Of a stretch of 64,000 bases of DNA, positions 18,322 through 25,860 are shown one piece after another. Positions within the stretch are counted from its first letter, which is position 1; every line of letters begins with the position of its first letter. Below the pieces are notes generated by a model, which was not told where the DNA came from, did not search any database, and was given only the letters and a program-made list of their open reading frames with translations. The position numbers and the translations under genes are program-made. The stretch covers positions 124,001-188,000 of the forward strand of contig CAJBEZ010000036.1 of the NCBI GenBank assembly GCA_903952205.1, given 5' to 3'. The DNA comes from an uncultured Desulfomonile sp. GTDB taxonomy: Bacteria > Desulfobacterota > Desulfomonilia > Desulfomonilales > Desulfomonilaceae.

Positions 18322-18382
18322 TTTCAAGTTCCCCTATGTGTGGTCCATCCTTGCAAATGATTGCTCCCACTTCGCCATTGAA

Positions 18383-19123
18383 TCATTTTAACAGGGGAAG
18401 CCAGTATTGAACCGTATTTTTAACCATTTGATCGGCGCCCCCTTTGACGATTCGGTTGTGACAGGGCAAGAGAGTATTAATTTCTAAATCCCTAATTATT
18501 TCGAGTGATTCCTTGAGCATTTCGCTATCGGCTGAAAACAGATCATATCTTCCTATTGCTCCATCTGCGTAAATAGTGTCCCCCGATAGAAAAATCTTTC
18601 GTGTCTCATCATAGAGGCCAATACTTCCTATGCTGTGTCCGGGAATATGGATGACTTTGAATCTGTTCCCACCAACATCGAGAAATTCACCGCCTTCCAG
18701 TTTTCTAGTTACCTTGAATTCAAAAAAACGTTCTGGAATATCATATTGCGACCGAATCATAGACTCGAACATTTTATTTCCAAAAACAACCCTGTCATCG
18801 CCGCTTTCGAGGTATGTGGCCTCTTCACGGTGGACCCAAAGCTCAATATGAGGACCTCGCTCCAGAAAATCCCGGAGACATCCAATATGATCAAGGTGAG
18901 TGTGAGTCATTATTATTCTTTTAACTTGTTCAATTGAAATTCCGTAACCGTCCAATTCGTCCAGTTTATAATTCCCCATCTCAACTATGCCACAGTCAAC
19001 TATGGTTAAATCTTCAGACCCAGCGTCCCCTAAAACATAAATATGTGAATCCGGCATAAATTTATCGCGTCCGGCTACCCACAGTATACCGTCAGTAACT
19101 TTCTCCACCACTTTTTGCTCCAT
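18383..19123 (-). CDS. Metallo-beta-lactamase-fold hydrolase
   Basis: 246 residues with the MBL metal motif THTHLDHIG near residue 75, then the later His in HIPGHSIGSIG, the bridging Asp in FLSGDTIYADG, and a final His in LLPCHNRI. It is cytoplasmic, with no signal peptide. The family includes glyoxalase II and other hydrolases of thioesters or lactones, and the substrate cannot be inferred. It lies 33 bases after the double hot-dog gene and before aconitase in a same-strand run with thiolase, so a role in acyl-thioester metabolism is possible. Confidence 0.88.
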   Translation of the reverse strand: MEQKVVEKVTDGILWVAGRDKFMPDSHIYVLGDAGSEDLTIVDCGIVEMGNYKLDELDGYGISIEQVKRIIMTHTHLDHIGCLRDFLERGPHIELWVHREEATYLESGDDRVVFGNKMFESMIRSQYDIPERFFEFKVTRKLEGGEFLDVGGNRFKVIHIPGHSIGSIGLYDETRKIFLSGDTIYADGAIGRYDLFSADSEMLKESLEIIRDLEINTLLPCHNRIVKGGADQMVKNTVQYWLPLLK

Positions 19124-19156
19124 TCAAACCAAATATATTATCTCAAATCAAACCTA

Positions 19157-20095
19157 CTACATGAAAATCCATTCCCAGTCATTTTCAGGAATCAGATTCT
19201 TTTTTATCTGCTCTGTATATTGCTGCATGATGATCCACTCTCCTCCACCAAAGGCAACCGGCTCCACGCTCGCTCCATTGATGGCGTATATTGTACCCTG
19301 AGCGGTAAAAAACCGTGGAGAGGCTGGGTTTCCCCTAATACCCGATGGCTCACCGACAAAAACCAACTTCTCGTATCTTCCAACCGGCCTCAGTAGAGTA
19401 AATTCAAGTCTGACGGAAAGCCCGGCGGATTTGGTCAACATGAATCCTGCCCACGCGGTATTTTCATCAAAAATTGAGATTAGGGCAGCTGGGTGTAGTT
19501 CGTCTTTAGCAATCAGAAAAAAGGCCGCCCGGTCAAAATCGTCACTATTCAAACCCCAAGAAACAGTAACTTTAATGTCAGAGTCAATTTGATCAAATCG
19601 GAACCGACGTTGCAATCCTGGTTCATTTCTTGCGTGTCCACAAACAAAACAATTCTTGTAATAGGGCAAGTCCCTACTAACTTGCGGACTCTTCAATCGG
19701 GTTGTCGGCGGAGCGACAACCCCCGCGGTTCTTATTTCCGCCTTGAGATAAGGTTTGCGGTCTCCATGCTTTGTTATTTTTATGTCCAGTCCATCCGGAC
19801 TCGACCTGTCCCTTTGGATTTCGAAGACAGCCTCATCACCAATTAGTATGCCAGATCCTCCAAATTTAAACTTTACGTTGATTGGATAATCCGGAACTCC
19901 GACGTTTCTCCATGCGTCTAGACATAACCCCATCCCAACTCCACCATGAGGGATTCCAACAAAGCCTTCGTGTTTAGGTTCGAAACGAATCGTAGACACC
20001 GCATGATCGCATGACTTGGATTGTAGCTCAATTGCGACAAAAGGATCTTTGCCGGTTAAAAAGGATTGTTCATTGTCTTTCAACAGCATTAGCAA
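19157..20095 (-). CDS. Double hot-dog-fold protein, thioesterase-like
   Basis: 312 residues that appear to hold two hot-dog-like halves. The first contains GIPHGGVGMGLCLDAW, similar to the helix of PaaI-type thioesterases. The middle holds CFVCG followed by GL, the motif that opens many small thioesterases. The catalytic Asp or Glu of known classes is not obvious, so enzymatic activity is uncertain. It sits between thiolase and the MBL-fold hydrolase, which fits an acyl-CoA role. I cannot give a named family. Confidence 0.65.
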   Translation of the reverse strand: MLMLLKDNEQSFLTGKDPFVAIELQSKSCDHAVSTIRFEPKHEGFVGIPHGGVGMGLCLDAWRNVGVPDYPINVKFKFGGSGILIGDEAVFEIQRDRSSPDGLDIKITKHGDRKPYLKAEIRTAGVVAPPTTRLKSPQVSRDLPYYKNCFVCGHARNEPGLQRRFRFDQIDSDIKVTVSWGLNSDDFDRAAFFLIAKDELHPAALISIFDENTAWAGFMLTKSAGLSVRLEFTLLRPVGRYEKLVFVGEPSGIRGNPASPRFFTAQGTIYAINGASVEPVAFGGGEWIIMQQYTEQIKKNLIPENDWEWIFM

Positions 20096-20125
20096 AACCT
20101 GTAAAGTTATTTTTAATGATTGGAG

Positions 20126-20155
20126 GGGGCCAAACTCGCAGTTAAGGTTGGCCCC
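20126..20155 (-). terminator. Hairpin after the thiolase gene
   Basis: GGGGCCAA and TTGGCCCC form an 8-bp stem with a 14-base loop, 25 bases after the thiolase stop codon. No T-run follows, so it may stabilise mRNA or weaken read-through rather than terminate fully. Confidence 0.5.
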
Positions 20156-20179
20156 ATCCTATCGAACACAATGTTAGCG

Positions 20180-21364
20180 CTAACGATCAACAAATAATGA
20201 CACTGCCTCTCCGCCACCAAGACACAAAGACGCCATTCCGGTCTTCACGTCACGAGCACGCATGGCATATATGAGTGTTGTTAGTACACGCGCCCCACTA
20301 GCGCCGATTGGGTGACCTAAAGAGACAGACCCTCCGTTCACGTTGCACCTTTCCACATCGAGTCCCAGTTCTCTGATCACTCCTAGGGTAGAGCCTGCGA
20401 AAGCTTCGTTGATTTCCATCAAGTCTATGTTCTTAAAATCAATCCCTTCCTTGGACGCAACCTTTGGGATAGAAAGCATCGGAGCCATCAAGACATATTT
20501 CATATCTATTCCAGAGCTTCCCTGGGCTCCAACCCTTGCAAGGATCTCCAACCCCTTGTTTCTGGCAACCTCCTCGGCCATAACGCATAAGGCGCTTGCC
20601 CCATCAGATATAATGGATGCGTTTCCGGCTGTTGCAACGCCGGTTTTCTGAAACGCCGGCTTCATTTTGCTTAAAAGGTCGTAGGATGTTTCCCTAGGGC
20701 ATTCATCGGTGTCGAAAATCTTAGAGTCTCCCTTTCTTTGAGGAATCGACACCGGTACGATTTCTTCCTTGAATCTACCTGTCGAAATAGATTCCATGGA
20801 ACGAGCATAACTCAAAGCAGCGTATTTGTCTTGATCCTCCCTGGATATGCTATATTTTTCACTACACAGATCATTGCTTATTCCCATATGAAAGTCATTC
20901 ACTATGTCCCAAAGACCATCGTGCACCATGTGATCGTACAGGACTCCATTGTTCATTCGATAGCCATTCCTGGCCTTTTCTAAATAGTATGGAGCTGAAC
21001 TCATGTTTTCCATACCACCAGCAATCACAATGTCCGCATCACCCAGTTGAATCGCCTGAGCGGCTAGCATCACAGCTTTAAGACTTGAGCCGCACACCTT
21101 ATTAACGGTAATGCACTGGACTTCGTATGGAAGGCCTCCCAAAAGCGATGCCTGCCGCGCAGGGTTCTGACCATAACCACAGGGCAAAACTTGCCCCATA
21201 ATGACTTCATCAACTTCGGCCTTCTCTATCCCAGCCCTCCTGACAGCCTCTTCGATTACCAGTCCGCCTAGTTTGGTGGCGCCAATTCCACTCAAGGTAC
21301 CGTTAAAAGCCGCTAAGGGAGTTCGAGTAGCGCTTACAATTACCGCTTCACGCACAGATTTCAT
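20180..21364 (-). CDS. Acetyl-CoA acetyltransferase (thiolase)
   Basis: 394 residues, the usual length. It condenses two acetyl-CoA or cleaves 3-ketoacyl-CoA in the cytoplasm. The nucleophile is Cys91 (VNKVCGSSLKA). INEAFAG, GHPIGASGAR and the acid/base Cys in SLCLGGG complete the active site. ATG 21364 is chosen because GGAAAGGAAG lies seven bases before it; the frame reaches back to 21415. Its neighbours (MBL hydrolase, hot-dog protein) suggest fatty or short-chain acid metabolism, although none is specific. Confidence 0.95.
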   Translation of the reverse strand: MKSVREAVIVSATRTPLAAFNGTLSGIGATKLGGLVIEEAVRRAGIEKAEVDEVIMGQVLPCGYGQNPARQASLLGGLPYEVQCITVNKVCGSSLKAVMLAAQAIQLGDADIVIAGGMENMSSAPYYLEKARNGYRMNNGVLYDHMVHDGLWDIVNDFHMGISNDLCSEKYSISREDQDKYAALSYARSMESISTGRFKEEIVPVSIPQRKGDSKIFDTDECPRETSYDLLSKMKPAFQKTGVATAGNASIISDGASALCVMAEEVARNKGLEILARVGAQGSSGIDMKYVLMAPMLSIPKVASKEGIDFKNIDLMEINEAFAGSTLGVIRELGLDVERCNVNGGSVSLGHPIGASGARVLTTLIYAMRARDVKTGMASLCLGGGEAVSLFVDR

Positions 21365-21467
21365 ATGCACTTCCTTTCCGTTTGTTTCGTATACCGTAAG
21401 TTGCAAAAACAACAACCATAGTTAGTAGTAGAGGCTCGTGGCGCGCTTGTCACACATGAGCGACATA

Positions 21468-22544
21468 TTAGATATAACGCTCGACCAATATTTCGGCAAT
21501 CTGTACAGCGTTCAATGCGGCCCCTTTAAGAATGTTGTCCGAAACCACCCAGAGATTAAGTCCCTTATCAATTGACTCATCCTCGCGAATTCGACCAACC
21601 AGAGTATAATCCTCACCGGCGGCCAACGCTGTAAGCGGGTATTCACTCCGGGACGGATCATCCAGAACCTTTACCCCAGGGGCCTTGCTTAATATATCTT
21701 TGGCGTCTTGGGCACTGAGTTTTTTTTCGGTCTCTATGTTAACAGACTCAGAATGACCAAAAAATGTTGGGACTCTGACAGTCGTGGCAGTAACCCTTAT
21801 GTCGGGATCCAGTATTTTACCGGTTTCCCATACCATTTTCATTTCTTCCTTCGTGTAGTCATTAGGCATGAAAACGTCAATTTGAGGTAAGCATTCAAAG
21901 GCTATTCTGTGTGGATACACCTTTGTTTCAAGCGTTCGGAAAGGCTTGAGGCCGGACCACAATTTATCGAGACTGTCTTCTTTATTCCAATGAATACTAT
22001 TCGCCATGTCGCGCGACTGATTTAACATTTCATCCAGAGCGTCTTTCCCTGTTCCGGAGACAGATTGATAGGTTGAAACTACTATCCTCTTGATTTTTGC
22101 TACGTCGTGAAGAGGCTTCAAAGCAACCAGCATCTGGATAGTAGAACAATTAGGATTAGCTATTATGTTTTTTACCGTATACTTGGCAATCTGCTCTGGA
22201 TTGACTTCAGGGACTACTAGTGGAACATCCGGGTCCATTCTGAAATGAGCCGTGTTGTCTATCACTATACAATGGGCCTTAGATGCAAATGGAGCGAACT
22301 TTGCGCTAATTGACCCACCAGCCGAAAACAGTCCTATGTCAATCCCTTCAAAAGAAGATTCAGTCAATTCCAGGACAGGATAATCCTTTCCTCGGAATTG
22401 CGCCGTTCGCCCAGAAGAACGACCAGAGGCCAGCATCAATAATTTTTTCACAGGAAATGACCGCCGTTCCAAAACGTTGATCATCATATTTCCTACCGCG
22501 CCAGTCGCTCCTACAACGGCGACATTATAACCGTCTTTTTTCAT
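21468..22544 (-). CDS. asd: Aspartate-semialdehyde dehydrogenase
   Basis: 358 residues. It reduces aspartyl phosphate to the semialdehyde for lysine/diaminopimelate, threonine and methionine. The N-terminal NADP site is VVGATGAVGNMM, and the catalytic Cys is in ANPNCSTIQM. The His/Arg substrate residues lie around PHRIAFECLPQID. GAGG precedes the ATG. It follows a small exported-protein gene by 57 bases on the same strand and ends 103 bases before the thiolase start. Length and motifs are typical. Confidence 0.95.
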   Translation of the reverse strand: MKKDGYNVAVVGATGAVGNMMINVLERRSFPVKKLLMLASGRSSGRTAQFRGKDYPVLELTESSFEGIDIGLFSAGGSISAKFAPFASKAHCIVIDNTAHFRMDPDVPLVVPEVNPEQIAKYTVKNIIANPNCSTIQMLVALKPLHDVAKIKRIVVSTYQSVSGTGKDALDEMLNQSRDMANSIHWNKEDSLDKLWSGLKPFRTLETKVYPHRIAFECLPQIDVFMPNDYTKEEMKMVWETGKILDPDIRVTATTVRVPTFFGHSESVNIETEKKLSAQDAKDILSKAPGVKVLDDPSRSEYPLTALAAGEDYTLVGRIREDESIDKGLNLWVVSDNILKGAALNAVQIAEILVERYI

Positions 22545-22601
22545 TTGTACCTCAACTATAGATAGACTTGATGATTCTCAGTCAAAGATCTGAATACTCT
22601 T

Positions 22602-22934
22602 CTAGTTCTTGGGGCGATTGCTTCTGAGGCTCTCCGATTCGTTGAGTTGATCCACGGGGATCCTCTGAACTGTCATTTCGCCGGAGGCGTTATCTTTCTT
22701 GAAAATCCAGAGTCTCCCGGTTTCGGCGTCCAACATGAAAGTGTGACCTTTTATGTTGGGAGAGACAAATATTTGAAATCTACCCGAACCCGTCAGATAA
22801 CCCCCTAATTCTTGTGGTTTGGTCGATCCGGAGGTGGTGTCTTTTCCCAGCGGCCATTGAGCGAAAGATTCGACACAAGAAAATGTTATGATCACGAACA
22901 AGGCAAAAGATAGTAGCAATAAGTTCCGCGCCAT
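22602..22934 (-). CDS. Small exported protein, function unknown
   Basis: 110 residues with a signal peptide (about 1-25, cleavage likely after SFAQ or nearby) and a mature part with a beta-rich segment: GSGRFQIFVSPNIKGHTFMLDAETGRLW. The pattern of a short beta sheet with DxETGRxW suggests a repeat or blade motif seen in some secreted proteins, but I recognise no family. It is upstream of asd on the same strand and may be co-transcribed. Confidence 0.6.
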   Translation of the reverse strand: MARNLLLLSFALFVIITFSCVESFAQWPLGKDTTSGSTKPQELGGYLTGSGRFQIFVSPNIKGHTFMLDAETGRLWIFKKDNASGEMTVQRIPVDQLNESESLRSNRPKN

Positions 22935-23294
22935 GTCTGTTTCTCCAGAATCTCTAGTATGCTTTAGTTATACCCATCAAGTTACCAACCGTCAAAGGTC
23001 AATTGTCTAGTTTGGATGATCATTTGTCGATTCATGATTCCCCCAGAGTAAGCGCAGGGCGGCCAAGTAACCTGGTAATCGCTTTGACCAATATCCCCAG
23101 GGTGTTTTGTATATTTCACGCCACGTCAGAGGCTTGCTTCAAATTTACAATAGACTTGACCCAGCTGTCGGTTTTGTGGTATTGTCTCTCACATAACTCT
23201 ATTGTTTATATGTGTAATCATAAGCATTTAACTCACTTTGCAAGATACAGCTTTAGTTAAGTTTAGTCTTGTATTCTTCTAGGTTGCAAAACAC
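22935..23294. other. Divergent intergenic region, 360 bases
   Basis: This separates two divergent genes. I see no RNA gene. An open frame at 23003-23260 has no ribosome site and a composition unlike the neighbours. A promoter candidate is listed at 23156-23185. Confidence 0.6.
23156..23185 (+). promoter_or_regulatory. Possible promoter of the LolA-like gene
   Basis: TTGACC and TATTGT are 18 bases apart, 110 bases before the ATG at 23295. The boxes match 5/6 and 4/6. Confidence 0.4.
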
Positions 23295-24077
23295 ATGAGA
23301 CACAATGTTTTTGCGTTAATTATTACAGTAATTTTGGGAGTGTGCTTCCTAACACTCGGTTTTTGTGACATGAGCGCGGAAGAAATACTGAAGAAAGTGG
23401 CGGAACTCGGCTTTAAGGAAAATTTTCGGCTGGCTTTGACGATAAAGACCTACCGAGGGAAGAAAAATGAGTCAACCCGATCTCTTTGGGTATCCGGAAG
23501 GTTGAAACAGGATAAGGCTGATTTCTTTTTTGATTTCGATGAACCTCAAGAATCGAAAGGGCTTCGCTTCTTGTTGCAGATTCAACCAAACCAGCTTCCC
23601 AAGGTTTACATGTACTTACCCGCAACAGGCAAGACTCTTCCGGTCATTACCGATGACCCTTCCGCAGACATTGGCGGAACGGGACTAAATGTTGACGATA
23701 TCCTGGGTTTTGCCCCAAAACCGGGCGAGAATTATTCCATTTCTAATGACGACAAGGTAGATGGTCAAGAATGTTGGGTAATTAGGATCAACAGACCTAA
23801 CAACGGTGGTGAACGTCTGGTTTGGGTGCGCAAGAAGGATTTTGTCATTGTTAAGTCTCGAGACCTCGACGCCAATAAACAGGTAACCAGAACATATCGT
23901 GTTACAGATTTCTTCAAAACTGAAGATGGTAGAGAATTCCCAAGGGAAGAAGAAATAACCATGCCAAAGAAAAATACTCGAATTGTAGTCCGACAGGAAC
24001 ATGCGGTGTTTGGAATTGAGCTTTTTGATCAGCTCTTCAATCCTGAAGAATTTGGGACTTTCAAGTGGAAAGATTAG
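23295..24077 (+). CDS. LolA-like outer membrane lipoprotein-sorting protein
   Basis: 260 residues with a signal peptide (about 1-24) and a LolA/LppX-like beta half-barrel, the class annotated as outer-membrane lipoprotein-sorting proteins (TP_0789 type). Visible family features are the start SAEEILKKV, then KVYMYLPATGKTLPV with VDDILGF, and GQECWVIRI followed by VWVRKKDFVIVKS. Such periplasmic proteins carry lipids or lipoproteins, often near RND-type exporters, although no exporter lies here. A lipoprotein gene follows after 45 bases and may share the transcript. Confidence 0.82.
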   Translation: MRHNVFALIITVILGVCFLTLGFCDMSAEEILKKVAELGFKENFRLALTIKTYRGKKNESTRSLWVSGRLKQDKADFFFDFDEPQESKGLRFLLQIQPNQLPKVYMYLPATGKTLPVITDDPSADIGGTGLNVDDILGFAPKPGENYSISNDDKVDGQECWVIRINRPNNGGERLVWVRKKDFVIVKSRDLDANKQVTRTYRVTDFFKTEDGREFPREEEITMPKKNTRIVVRQEHAVFGIELFDQLFNPEEFGTFKWKD

Positions 24078-24122
24078 CTGATTACGCCCCTATTCAAGAA
24101 TCGAGTTGACAATTAAGTTTGT

Positions 24123-24656
24123 TTGAAAATCGTGAGATTAAGACCGATGACATATTTAAGAATTTTTTTGAGCGTCGTTCTGTTTACCCTACCTCTATCG
24201 GGGTGTGTTGGTTTGTCTTCCATTAGCCGAATGGGAAGCAATATGGAGCAAATGAGCTATTACATGGGTGTAATGGCTTCATCAATGCCTCAGATGGCTT
24301 TCAGCACCAAGCGGATGGCAGACACGGCTGAAGGTCTTCAAAGAAAATCCGACGGGATGATTAACGAATTCCAGAAAAAAGGCGTATCAACAGAAAAGGC
24401 CGTCCAGAATTACGCCCAGACTTTTATGGATAACGATAAAGCAATCATCAAGAATTTGCATGGAATCAAGGACGAGTTGGCTCAACTGAAACAGACTCAA
24501 CCTCAGACTAAACTTTCCAGCGCTCCTTCAGAAAATCAGGAGAAATTAAATTCTGTAATTCTGGAAAGAATAACCAGGCTTGAAGCTCAAATTCAGGCCC
24601 TCAGTTCGAAGATTGGCGGTCAGTCAAGTACAGGCCCGAATACCTCCAACAGGTAA
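24123..24656 (+). CDS. Coiled-coil lipoprotein, function unknown
   Basis: 177 residues from TTG 24123. The lipobox LSGC near residue 27 shows export and lipid anchoring. The mature part begins with a Met-rich amphipathic stretch (MGSNMEQMSYYMGVM) and continues as a likely coiled coil, ending in a Gln/Ser-rich tail. The start is uncertain: ATG 24147 would give a shorter but complete signal peptide, and neither has a clear ribosome site. I recognise no family. It follows the LolA-like gene, so a shared role in outer-membrane lipid or lipoprotein traffic is possible. Confidence 0.65.
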   Translation: MKIVRLRPMTYLRIFLSVVLFTLPLSGCVGLSSISRMGSNMEQMSYYMGVMASSMPQMAFSTKRMADTAEGLQRKSDGMINEFQKKGVSTEKAVQNYAQTFMDNDKAIIKNLHGIKDELAQLKQTQPQTKLSSAPSENQEKLNSVILERITRLEAQIQALSSKIGGQSSTGPNTSNR

Positions 24657-24702
24657 TTATAACACAACTTGTTCGTTGACGAATCGTCTATACCCGGATT
24701 CG

Positions 24703-25860
24703 TCAATGAATTTCCAAATGAATTTCTTTGCCCATACCTTTCAACATAGAAGCTATAGACTGCACACTGCGACTCTTGAAGCCCATCTCTTGAGGTAAAT
24801 TGGGATTTAGATGGGCGGGGTTGATCGCTTGCCCAAGAAATATATGGATACAATCGGCAACCAAAAACTCTTTTGCTAGCAAACTAGCTCCATCCCTCAG
24901 CCCTGATAATTCATCTATATCTTTAATTTTATTGAGTATTTCTAAGGTATGGTTCACAGTGTGAACCCCTTCCGTCACCAGATCAATTCCTTCCATTTTC
25001 CCTGTGGGGGGTATCTTATTCGTCATGGTCGACAGATCTACGGTAACATCTTTGCCCAGAAATTTGGCAAGGATTCCAGCAGTGGTGCCCCCGCTAATTA
25101 TTTTTCGTCCTGGCAAAGAAAAGAATCGATTTGCAACCTGCAAATCGTCCTCTCTCCGAACTGGAGGGCCTATCATGAAAGCCCCAAATCTTTTGGGCCT
25201 TATTTTTAGGACCCCTACAGTAGTGTCATCTCCGGGGCGATCCTCATATAGTTGCCTGGCCTGATCTACCAGGACCTGGGCTACCTTCTGCGCCGACACA
25301 TCTTCATACACCTGTGTCTCAAGAAATTTGGCTATCTTTTCCCAATCCCAACCGAGATTTAGAAGACCTCCAATACCGGCGTGAATTTCTCCATCACTTA
25401 CCGTAACCAGCCAATCACCGGCTTCCGCATGTACATGCGCCTCCCTTATTTTTCGTGACCCTATTGTCTTGTCTTTGTAGTTTAATTTGCTTATGTATCC
25501 TTTTTTCAGGAAAAAGGTCGGAGGATTGTCGAACTCCGCAAGATACACTCTTCCGTCTTCCTTAACTTTCAGTAAGGTGAAAGTACTATAGGCAATCTTC
25601 CTAACTTTACATTCCGGTAGGGTGTCCGTAAGAGTTTCAACAACTTCTTCAAGTGGGAGTCCTCTCTCCATCAATCGCGTGGCTATCTTTGTAGTAAGTG
25701 TGGCCAGGATATTAGCTTTGACTCCGCTACCCAGACCATCCGACAATACCATCAGTTTCCCATCACCTATCGAAGATACGGATAAAGAATCCCCACACAG
25801 GATTTCCCCATATTTGCAAACAGACGCGCCCCCCGATTCAATATAAAGAGGTAGACTCAT
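24703..25860 (-). CDS. SpoIIE-type PP2C serine/threonine phosphatase
   Basis: 385 residues of which the first 220 or so are a SpoIIE/PP2C-type phosphatase. The metal-binding aspartates are in LSDGLGSG, VSDGE and PGDDTTV. The C-terminal 150 residues are unlike the catalytic domain and I cannot name them. Such phosphatases usually act on an anti-anti-sigma factor or similar partner. Its ATG overlaps the stop of the upstream sensor gene (ATGA), indicating translational coupling. The same trio (2Fe-2S protein, sensor, SpoIIE phosphatase) commonly accompanies [FeFe]-hydrogenase genes, which are not seen here. Confidence 0.87.
   Translation of the reverse strand: MSLPLYIESGGASVCKYGEILCGDSLSVSSIGDGKLMVLSDGLGSGVKANILATLTTKIATRLMERGLPLEEVVETLTDTLPECKVRKIAYSTFTLLKVKEDGRVYLAEFDNPPTFFLKKGYISKLNYKDKTIGSRKIREAHVHAEAGDWLVTVSDGEIHAGIGGLLNLGWDWEKIAKFLETQVYEDVSAQKVAQVLVDQARQLYEDRPGDDTTVGVLKIRPKRFGAFMIGPPVRREDDLQVANRFFSLPGRKIISGGTTAGILAKFLGKDVTVDLSTMTNKIPPTGKMEGIDLVTEGVHTVNHTLEILNKIKDIDELSGLRDGASLLAKEFLVADCIHIFLGQAINPAHLNPNLPQEMGFKSRSVQSIASMLKGMGKEIHLEIH

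Noticed and set aside
20173-20184. Perfect palindrome GTTAGCGCTAAC
   Set aside because: It overlaps the thiolase stop codon and has no second copy or nearby promoter, so I treat it as chance.
23003-23260. 85-codon frame in the divergent gap
   Set aside because: No ribosome site and amino-acid composition unlike real proteins here.
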